Below are positions 7,112 to 12,407 of a stretch of 12,407 nt of DNA, piece by piece. Numbering within the stretch: position 1 is the first letter of the stretch; each line of letters begins with the position of its first letter. This DNA comes from an uncultured Alphaproteobacteria bacterium (GTDB lineage: Bacteria > Pseudomonadota > Alphaproteobacteria > Sphingomonadales > Sphingomonadaceae): NCBI GenBank assembly GCA_903939555.1, contig CAJAHV010000390.1, positions 1-12,407 of the forward strand. The letters run 5' to 3'. Below the pieces are notes generated by a model, which was not told the origin of the DNA, made no database searches, and worked only from the letters and a program-made list of their open reading frames with translations. Position numbers and translations under genes: made by a program.

Positions 7112-7145
7112 GTGTCATCAAACTGTCATCAAAGTCCGCTAATGT
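7112..7145 (+). promoter_or_regulatory. Candidate Pho box with -10 element, plus-strand promoter
   Basis: GTGTCATCAAACTGTCAT at 7112-7129 matches the PhoB consensus CTGTCATAWAWCTGTCAY at 16 of 18 positions: two TGTCAT half-sites in direct orientation, 11 bp apart. Ten bases after the box comes TAATGT (7140-7145), a -10-like hexamer at the spacing seen in classic PhoB promoters such as phoA, where the second half-site replaces the -35. A third TGTCATC at 7143-7149 is out of phase. The predicted transcript runs rightward from about 7152. The site is also about 130 bp upstream of the minus-strand UrcA-family gene and might act on that instead. Confidence 0.55.
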
Positions 7146-7151
7146 CATCCT

Positions 7152-7227
7152 CGTAGCAGTCTCGTTTTCGGCAAATGGACGCCAAGTCAATGACTTGACC
7201 AGTCGCGTCCCTGTGCAAGTTTTTTTT
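7152..7227 (+). ncRNA. Candidate small RNA downstream of the Pho box
   Basis: If the Pho-box promoter is real, the transcript would start near 7152 and meet a T8 run at 7220-7227, giving an RNA of about 75 nt. It contains the perfect palindrome CAAGTCAATGACTTG (7183-7197) and outer arms GGACGC (7177-7182) and GCGTCC (7205-7210), so it can fold compactly. A second, competing fold forms the terminator-like hairpin. The only ORF inside is a 7-codon ATG at 7175, too short to support a gene. The 6980-7326 gap holds no protein gene on either strand. This call is inference from layout; there is no family match. Confidence 0.3.
7192..7227 (+). terminator. Candidate intrinsic terminator of the small RNA
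   Basis: ACTTG (7193-7197) pairs with CAAGT (7216-7220), and CAG (7200-7202) with CTG (7211-7213), separated by a 2x2 internal loop around an 8-nt apex. Eight T residues (7220-7227) follow at once. The stem is short and not GC-rich, so the T-run is the main evidence. It is the longest T-run I noticed in this GC-rich window and would also stop rightward transcription before the opposing DUF2269 gene. Confidence 0.35.
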
Positions 7228-7326
7228 CATGTGACAGTTTTTGGCGTCTCCAGACGGCTGCCAGTGCCGCGTTTGCCGGCTTTTCGCGCCCGATTCAGCC
7301 ACGGGGGCCGAGTCAGCCGCTGCCGA

Positions 7327-7806
7327 TCACGCCGGTTTGGCGACCATCAGCCAGGTTGCCGCGACCAGCGGCACGGTGGCGACCAGCCCCCAGGCAAGCC
7401 AGGCCCGGCTGGCCCGGCGGTAGGCGGCGGGCACGGCACCGCCATCGGCAAAGTCGCGCGCCAGGCGGGCCTGGGTGATCTGCAGCGGCACGATCCGTCC
7501 CAGCCAGACCAGCCCAGAGCTTAGGAACAGCAGTTGTGCCCCCGCCAGCCAGCGGCTGCCGAACAGATCGATCCCCGCCAGCCATGCCATGCCATAGCCG
7601 CCGCCCATCGTCAGGATGACGCCCCACACGGTCATCGCCCAATCGGTATAGGTGACGAGTTTCTGGGCAAAGCCGAGCACCTGCGGCCGGCCATCGCGAT
7701 CGGCGAAGAATTTCCAGATGGCGGTGACGGTGATGTTGCCCATCAACATCACCACGCCGGTGATGTGCAGGAATTTCAGCAGGTCATACAGCGTCGGCGC
7801 GAACAT
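7327..7806 (-). CDS. DUF2269 integral membrane protein
   Basis: A 159-residue inner-membrane protein. Its four hydrophobic segments lie at about 6-30, 57-78, 86-106 and 135-155. The opening LLKFLHITGVVMLMGNITVT, with a conserved histidine (H14) in the first helix, and the later WLGRIVPLQITQARLA stretch fit the DUF2269 family of predicted small membrane proteins. The family's function is not established. It starts 81 bp after the amidohydrolase stop with only a weak GGTG as ribosome site. It may be read from the amidohydrolase transcript or have its own promoter; neither is evident. Confidence 0.75.
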   Translation of the reverse strand: MFAPTLYDLLKFLHITGVVMLMGNITVTAIWKFFADRDGRPQVLGFAQKLVTYTDWAMTVWGVILTMGGGYGMAWLAGIDLFGSRWLAGAQLLFLSSGLVWLGRIVPLQITQARLARDFADGGAVPAAYRRASRAWLAWGLVATVPLVAATWLMVAKPA

Positions 7807-7887
7807 GGCACCGGCATAGCCCCGGCTGGCGTGCAGTGCAAAAGCTCAGCCAGCGCCGCACCGGCACGCCGCGCCGGGCGCCGGGGG

Positions 7888-9609
7888 TTATTTTGCGGCG
7901 CTGTACACCGTCTCGCCGGCCTTTATCGTTTCCAGCACCTTGATATCCTTGATCGTGGCGGGTGGCACCGTCAGCGGGTTCTTGTCGAGGATGACAAAAT
8001 CGCCGAGCTTGCCGGTCTCGATGCTGCCCTTGCTGGCCTCCTCGAAATGCTGGTACGCTGGCCAGATCGTCATCGCCTGCAACGCTTCCAGCGCGGTCAG
8101 CCGCTGGTCGGGGCCAAGCACATGGCCGCTGCGGGTCGTGCGGTTGACGGCGCTGTCGAACACCCGCATCGAATTGGGAAACGTGACCGGCGCGTCATGG
8201 TGGATGCTCAGCATCATCCCGGCGTCGCGCACGGCGCGGGTGGGCGAGATGAATTCGGCGCGCACCGGCCCTGCCACCGATTCGCGGTGCCAGTCGCCCC
8301 AATAGAAAGTGTGCATCGGGAACAGCGCCGGAAACACGCCCAGCGCCTTCAGCGGCGCAATCTGATCGCGCCGCAGATATTGGCCGTGGATCATCACCGT
8401 GCGCCGGTCGCTGCCGCCGAACTGTTTTTGCGCGACCCCCACAGTGCGGATCATTTCATCGATCGCGGCATCGCCATTGGCGTGGATCATCAACTGCCAA
8501 TTGTTACGATACGCCATGTCGACCCAGCCCTGCGCTTCGCCGGGCTTGGGAAAGGCCGCATAGCCGGCGTAATCGGGCTTTTGCCCTGCCGGCACCTGGA
8601 AATAGGGTTGGGTGAACCACGCCGTCTTGCCCTGCGGCGAACCATCAAAGGTCAGCTTCACCCCGCCGATGCGAAAATGATCGGTATAGCTGGCGCTGAC
8701 CAGTGGCCCGTGCAGCACCGGCTTGTCGTGCAGCGTGATGAGATCGGGATAGGAAACCACGTCGATCTTCAGGATGCCGGCGCGGGCGGCGCCGGTCAGC
8801 ATCGCCAACGACTGCGCATCGGTCTTGCCGTCCTGCACCGTGGTATAGCCATTGGCCATGTAGATTTTCTGCGCCGCCGCCAGTGTCGCCAAGCCTTGCG
8901 CCGGCGTCGATTTGGGGAACAGCTTGTAGGCAGCCAGCCCCAGCGCGCTTTCTTCCAGCACGCCATTGGGTGTCTTGCCATCGGCTTCGCGCTGGATGAC
9001 GCCGCCGGACGGATCGGGCGAGGCCGCAGTGATGCCGGCGCGTTCGAGCGCCAGGCTGTTGAAGGCGCCAAGGTGCCCCGATTGGTGGATGATCATGATC
9101 GGGATTTCGGTCGAAACCGCGTCAAGCTCGGTCCGTGTCGGCGCGCGGCGCTCCGCCAGTTGCGAATCGTCATAATCGAACCCTACCGCCAGCCCGGCCT
9201 TGGCCGCGGGTGCCGTGGCGATGAAATCGCGCATGATGCGCTGGATATCGGCGATCGAGGTTGCCGGGCCATCGGGCGGCGGCAGCAGGTTTGCCGAAAT
9301 CGCCTGCATGGCAACGCCGCTGATATGGCCATGGCCATCGACAAAGCCCGGCACCAGCGTGCGCCCGGCGAGATCGACAAGCCGCGTCGCCTTGCCCTGT
9401 TCGGCCCGCATGACCGCCGCCTTTTTGCCGACAGCGACGATATGGCCGTTCTTCACCGCCACCGCTTCGGCGCGGGGGTTCTTGTCGGCAACAGTCAGGA
9501 TCGTGCCGCCGAACCAGATGATATCGGCATCGGCAGCCAGCGCGGCGTTGCCGATAAGCGCCGAGGCGGCGCCAGCAAGCAGCGCGGCGGTGAGCAAGTG
9601 ACGGACCAT
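7888..9609 (-). CDS. Secreted amidohydrolase (Amidohydro_3/YtcJ-like)
   Basis: A 573-residue metal-dependent hydrolase of the amidohydrolase superfamily, likely periplasmic: the N-terminus is a signal peptide with probable cleavage after AALA (25). Candidate metal ligands are H93 and H95 in DGHGH, K318 in GGVKLTFDG, H376 in MIHANGD, H408 in MIHGQ and D472 in SIHHDAP. The end (GKLGDFVILDKNPLTV) is the typical closing strand of the composite beta-sandwich. The frame stays open to 10143, but the start at 9609 is clear: GGAGG lies 7 to 8 nt upstream and the signal peptide begins there. The longer version would run through the lipoprotein gene. The substrate is unknown; relatives hydrolyse amides, N-acyl amino acids or ring amides. 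A promoter-like pair just upstream suggests its own transcript. Confidence 0.9.
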   Translation of the reverse strand: MVRHLLTAALLAGAASALIGNAALAADADIIWFGGTILTVADKNPRAEAVAVKNGHIVAVGKKAAVMRAEQGKATRLVDLAGRTLVPGFVDGHGHISGVAMQAISANLLPPPDGPATSIADIQRIMRDFIATAPAAKAGLAVGFDYDDSQLAERRAPTRTELDAVSTEIPIMIIHQSGHLGAFNSLALERAGITAASPDPSGGVIQREADGKTPNGVLEESALGLAAYKLFPKSTPAQGLATLAAAQKIYMANGYTTVQDGKTDAQSLAMLTGAARAGILKIDVVSYPDLITLHDKPVLHGPLVSASYTDHFRIGGVKLTFDGSPQGKTAWFTQPYFQVPAGQKPDYAGYAAFPKPGEAQGWVDMAYRNNWQLMIHANGDAAIDEMIRTVGVAQKQFGGSDRRTVMIHGQYLRRDQIAPLKALGVFPALFPMHTFYWGDWHRESVAGPVRAEFISPTRAVRDAGMMLSIHHDAPVTFPNSMRVFDSAVNRTTRSGHVLGPDQRLTALEALQAMTIWPAYQHFEEASKGSIETGKLGDFVILDKNPLTVPPATIKDIKVLETIKAGETVYSAAK

Positions 9610-9652
9610 GATGAAGCCTCCTGTCGGCGAATCGCGTGCAGCGCCGCTCGTT

Positions 9653-9682
9653 CTTATGCCCTGCGGCCCGGCCGGTCGCCAA
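9653..9682 (-). promoter_or_regulatory. Possible promoter of the amidohydrolase gene
   Basis: On the minus strand, TTGGCG (9677-9682) and CATAAG (9653-9658) are separated by 18 bp, each matching the sigma-70 consensus at 4 of 6 positions. The pair lies just downstream of the terminator-like hairpin at 9687-9706 and about 44 bp before the ATG. The evidence is the sequence match and position only. Confidence 0.35.
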
Positions 9683-9686
9683 CCGC

Positions 9687-9706
9687 AAAACCCGGCTGCG
9701 CCCGGG
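9687..9706 (-). terminator. Possible intrinsic terminator after the lipoprotein gene
   Basis: Read on the minus strand, CCCGG, a 6-nt loop and CCGGG form a 5-bp all-GC stem followed by TTTT. It begins a few bases after the lipoprotein stop codon (9711-9713). The T-run is short, so termination may be partial. An overlapping perfect palindrome, GCGCCCGGGCGC (9698-9709), offers an alternative fold. Confidence 0.4.
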
Positions 9707-9710
9707 CGCG

Positions 9711-10190
9711 TTACCGGGCGTTGCCGCTGTTTTCGGCAAGCCAGGCGCTGAAGCGCTGCGCGTCGTTCTGGTTGTAGACAATGTCGCTGATGACGAGCCG
9801 TCCCCCCGGGCCGCGCGCCAGCAGCAGGCGATCGTGCCAGCCATGTGCGGGATCGCCCTTGGGGGCATAGGCCAGATCGATACGCATCGGCGTTTCGACT
9901 GTCGGCACACAGCTTTCGAGGCCATCCGGGAACGACACAAGGCGCAGCCCGTCGCCCAGCGGCGGCTTTTCGCCCGGGTTGGCCTTGCGGAACGCTGCAT
10001 CCACGCTGCGCAGCCGGGCGACCGCGGCCTGGAGCGCCGGTGACATCAACGCCTCGGCGCCTGGCTCGACATTGGCCTGCACAGCCCGGCAGAAATCCAG
10101 ACCCAATTGCTTGGGCTCGCTGGCCGGGATCGTGCCGCGGCATGACGCCAGCAGCAACAGCAATAATCCGCTAAAGCGGGATATTGTCAT
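9711..10190 (-). CDS. Hypothetical lipoprotein overlapping the end of pccB
   Basis: A 159-residue protein with a short lipoprotein signal: hydrophobic LLLLLLAS followed by lipid-attachment Cys17 (lipobox LASC). The mature protein has two more cysteines (C34, C94), a mixed alpha/beta look and a C-terminal stretch (RLLLARGPGGRLVISDIVYN, 121-140) resembling a beta hairpin. I do not recognise a family. The start at 10190 lies inside pccB, a 20-bp overlap in another frame, with GGAAG 4 nt upstream within the pccB coding sequence, so translation is probably coupled to pccB. That coupling need not mean a role in propionyl-CoA metabolism, since an exported lipoprotein could not contact the cytosolic carboxylase. 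Confidence 0.8.
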   Translation of the reverse strand: MTISRFSGLLLLLLASCRGTIPASEPKQLGLDFCRAVQANVEPGAEALMSPALQAAVARLRSVDAAFRKANPGEKPPLGDGLRLVSFPDGLESCVPTVETPMRIDLAYAPKGDPAHGWHDRLLLARGPGGRLVISDIVYNQNDAQRFSAWLAENSGNAR

Positions 10191-11700
10191 GTTTCTTCCA
10201 AGGGTTCTCGAGACGCTTGCTGCGCAGCTTCTGCAGGCCCCGGGCGATGCGCTTGCGGGTCGAATGCGGCATGATCACTTCGTCGATGAAGCCCTTTGAG
10301 GCGGCGACAAAGGGGTTGGCGAAGCGCGCTTCATATTCGGCGGTGCGCTCGGCGATTTCTTCCGCCGATTTGCCGCGGAAGATGATCTCCACCGCGCCCT
10401 TGGCACCCATCACGGCGATTTCGGCGGTTGGCCAGGCATAGTTGAGGTCACCGCGCAGATGCTTGGAGGCCATCACGTCATAGGCGCCGCCATAGGCCTT
10501 GCGGGTGATGACGGTGATCTTGGGCACCGTCGCTTCGGCATAGGCGAACAACAATTTGGCACCATGTTTGATGATGCCGTTATGCTCCTGCGCCACGCCG
10601 GGCAGGAAGCCGGGAACATCGACAAAGGTGACGATGGGGATGGAAAAGGCATCGCAGAAGCGCACGAAGCGCGCCGCCTTCTTGGACGAATTGATGTCCA
10701 GGCAGCCGGCCAGCACCATCGGCTGGTTGGCGACGATGCCGACGGTATGGCCTTCAATGCGGGCAAAACCGATGATGATGTTGCCGGCATGGAAGGGCTG
10801 GAGCTCGAAGAACTCGCCTTCATCGGCGACCTTCCGGATCAGCTCATGCATGTCATAGGGCTTGCTCGCCGATGGCGGCACCAGCGTGTCGAGGCTCGGC
10901 TCGATCCGCGCCGGATCATCCGCCGACGGGCGATAGGGCGAACCGTCGCGATTGTTGAGCGGCAGGAAATCGAAGAACTGCCGGGTGCGCAGCAGCGCAT
11001 CGACATCGTCTTCCATCGCCACATCGGCGACGCCCGATTTGGTGGTGTGGCTGATGGCGCCGCCCAGATCTTCCTGGCTGACGACTTCGTTGGTGACGGT
11101 CTTCACGACATCGGGGCCGGTAACGAACATGTAGGACGAATCCTTCACCATGAAGATGAAGTCGGTCATTGCCGGTGAATAGACCGCGCCGCCCGCGCAC
11201 GGCCCCATGATCAGGCTGATCTGCGGGACAACGCCCGAGGCCAGCACGTTGCGCTGGAAGACTTCGGCATAGCCGCCGAGCGACGCGACGCCCTCCTGGA
11301 TGCGGGCGCCGCCGCTGTCGTTGAGGCCGATGACGGGGGCGCCGACCTTCATCGCCATATCCATGATCTTGCAGATCTTCTGGGCATGTCGTTCCGACAG
11401 CGAGCCGCCGAAGACGGTGAAATCCTGCGAAAATACAAAGACCAGCCGGCCGTTGATGGTGCCCGAGCCGGTGACGACGCCATCGCCGGGGATGACCTGT
11501 TCGGCCATGCCGAAATCGACGCAATTATGTTCGACATACATGTCGAGTTCTTCGAACGAATCGGGATCGAGCAATATGTCGAGCCGCTCGCGCGCGGTCA
11601 GCCGGCCCTTCTTGTGCTGGGCCTCCACGCGCTTGGGGCCACCGCCGGCACGGGCGGCTTCGCGGCGGCGTTCAAGTTCGGCAAGGGTCTTGAGCATCAT
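10171..11700 (-). CDS. pccB: Propionyl-CoA carboxylase beta subunit (carboxyltransferase)
   Basis: A 509-residue carboxyltransferase that moves the carboxyl group from biotin on PccA to propionyl-CoA, giving (S)-methylmalonyl-CoA. The length is typical of PccB. The N-terminal crotonase-like half shows the oxyanion-hole block MGPCAGGAVYSPA (165-177). The C-terminal half shows FVDVPGFLPG (359-368) and TRKAYGGAYDVM (399-410). D408 corresponds, as far as I recall, to the residue that favours propionyl- over acetyl-CoA in the Streptomyces coelicolor enzymes. Two adjacent ATGs (11700, 11697) follow GGGGAA. An upstream pair, TTTACC (11744-11749) and TAAGCA (11722-11727) with a 16-bp spacer, is a weak promoter candidate. 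The gene lies 88 bp after the ATP12 chaperone gene, and its last bases overlap the lipoprotein gene. Confidence 0.95.
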   Translation of the reverse strand: MMLKTLAELERRREAARAGGGPKRVEAQHKKGRLTARERLDILLDPDSFEELDMYVEHNCVDFGMAEQVIPGDGVVTGSGTINGRLVFVFSQDFTVFGGSLSERHAQKICKIMDMAMKVGAPVIGLNDSGGARIQEGVASLGGYAEVFQRNVLASGVVPQISLIMGPCAGGAVYSPAMTDFIFMVKDSSYMFVTGPDVVKTVTNEVVSQEDLGGAISHTTKSGVADVAMEDDVDALLRTRQFFDFLPLNNRDGSPYRPSADDPARIEPSLDTLVPPSASKPYDMHELIRKVADEGEFFELQPFHAGNIIIGFARIEGHTVGIVANQPMVLAGCLDINSSKKAARFVRFCDAFSIPIVTFVDVPGFLPGVAQEHNGIIKHGAKLLFAYAEATVPKITVITRKAYGGAYDVMASKHLRGDLNYAWPTAEIAVMGAKGAVEIIFRGKSAEEIAERTAEYEARFANPFVAASKGFIDEVIMPHSTRKRIARGLQKLRSKRLENPWKKHDNIPL

Positions 11701-11788
11701 GTTCCCCGTTTAGATCGGCTTTGCTTAGCAGCGGCGGCGGTGAGGTAAAGAGCGGAACGCATCTCCCCGCCCCGCGGGGTGGTGCAAT

Positions 11789-12407
11789 TCAGATAAGCCG
11801 CAGCATCGCCACCGCCGCCGCCAGATCATCCCGGCGTTCTTTGTGCCCGGCTTCGGCAAGCGGGTCCTTGCCCCATTGCTCGGCCTGCCACAATTCATCG
11901 AGATGGCCGATGGTCCAGGCTTCGTCGGCGTCCATGGCGCCTTGGGCCACGGCCAGGCCGATCACTGCCGATCCCGAAATGGTGACGACGGGGTTGAGCG
12001 CCGCCAGATGAAAGGCATCGAAGCCGCGATAGGCAGCGCCGAGGCGCGCCAGCGTGGCGGGCGGTTGGGCCAGATGGATGATGCCGGCGACGAGGGTGAA
12101 ATTCACATCGTAACGCGCCCGCGCCCAGGCCAGCCACGGGTCCCAATGCGCCGCCTGATGCGCGACCAGCACGGGCGGATGTTCGGCGCGATAGGCGAGC
12201 AGTTCATTTTCGGCAAAGACCGAAAGGCCATCGGCAAACGGGATGAGATCGGGCGCCACCCGGTCGATGGCGGCGTTCGACAGCCCGGTCAGCGGCATGG
12301 TGCGGGGCTGGATCTCCTCGCCTTGCGCAGTCCATTCCGCCGCGATGGCTTCGGCCAGCGCCCGGGTCGGCACCGCCAGCGCGGCGCGCGCCGGCGTGCG
12401 CAGCGGC
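11789..12407 (-). CDS. ATP12-family F1-ATPase assembly chaperone (5' end cut by window)
   Basis: The visible C-terminal part, about 205 residues, of an ATP12 homologue, the chaperone that holds the F1 alpha subunit during ATP synthase assembly in mitochondria and alphaproteobacteria. The frame is open to the window edge: codons before position 12373 read PLRTPARAALAV, which fits the conserved ATP12 N-terminal strand, so the GTG at 12373 is an internal codon rather than the start. Other family features are FAENELLAYRAEHP, the HWDPWLAWARARYDV block and the closing IGHLDELWQAEQWGKD. The first part of the gene lies beyond the window. The gap to pccB contains only a GC palindrome (CCCCGCGGGG, 11770-11779) without a T-run, so read-through into pccB is possible. 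Confidence 0.88.
   Translation of the reverse strand, partial: PLRTPARAALAVPTRALAEAIAAEWTAQGEEIQPRTMPLTGLSNAAIDRVAPDLIPFADGLSVFAENELLAYRAEHPPVLVAHQAAHWDPWLAWARARYDVNFTLVAGIIHLAQPPATLARLGAAYRGFDAFHLAALNPVVTISGSAVIGLAVAQGAMDADEAWTIGHLDELWQAEQWGKDPLAEAGHKERRDDLAAAVAMLRLI

Noticed and set aside
7105..7524. Plus-strand ORF of 139 codons starting near the Pho box
   Set aside because: It has no family resemblance, and most of its length is the antisense of the DUF2269 gene.
7825..7854. GCTGGC/GCCAGC hairpin in the gap between the amidohydrolase and DUF2269 genes
   Set aside because: A 6-bp stem with an 18-nt loop and no T-run is expected by chance in DNA this GC-rich.
7534..9777. Very long plus-strand ORF of 747 codons
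   Set aside because: It is the antisense shadow of the amidohydrolase gene, a frequent artefact in GC-rich DNA; its protein has no recognisable domain.
9610..10143. N-terminal extension of the amidohydrolase frame
   Set aside because: It overlaps the lipoprotein gene in another frame, and a signal peptide with GGAGG upstream begins at 9609.

Overview
The window reads as a GC-rich alphaproteobacterial chromosome segment, most likely from a sphingomonad (Sphingomonadales). The inference rests on an ATP12-type F1 assembly chaperone gene, a UrcA-family small secreted protein, a two-subunit propionyl-CoA carboxylase (PccA plus PccB) and strongly GC-biased codon use. There is no rRNA, tRNA, CRISPR array, transposase or phage gene. 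This looks like ordinary core or near-core chromosome; the unexplained structure lies mainly between the genes.

Left part (1-4370). A glutathione S-transferase gene (minus) is bounded downstream by a palindromic element plus two 22-bp tandem units. Upstream it is bounded by a long imperfect palindrome (781-868), which separates it from a divergent membrane-anchored HtrA/Do-family protease gene (plus). Next come a full-length Ada protein (alkylation sensor, AraC-type activator and O6-methylguanine methyltransferase) and a two-gene unit of a DUF2975 membrane protein and a small YozG-like Cro/CI regulator. That unit is preceded by an AT-rich 43-bp dyad that is a good candidate for its own operator. 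It converges with pccA across a 4-bp gap.

Right part (4375-12407). All genes are on the minus strand: ATP12 chaperone (cut by the window edge), pccB, a small lipoprotein overlapping the pccB end, a secreted amidohydrolase, a DUF2269 membrane protein, a UrcA-family protein and pccA. PccA (biotin carboxylase plus biotin carrier) and PccB (carboxyltransferase) together would make (S)-methylmalonyl-CoA from propionyl-CoA. Here their genes are about 3.8 kb apart, with four unrelated genes between them. A terminator-like hairpin and a promoter-like pair at 9653-9706 suggest that the lipoprotein/pccB transcript ends before the amidohydrolase gene.

The most interesting non-coding stretch is 6980-7326. 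It holds a 16/18 match to the PhoB consensus box facing the plus strand, followed at classic spacing by a -10-like hexamer, then about 75 nt with a perfect palindrome, ending in a hairpin and eight T residues. No plus-strand protein gene follows, so this may be a phosphate-responsive small RNA. That is inference and needs expression data.
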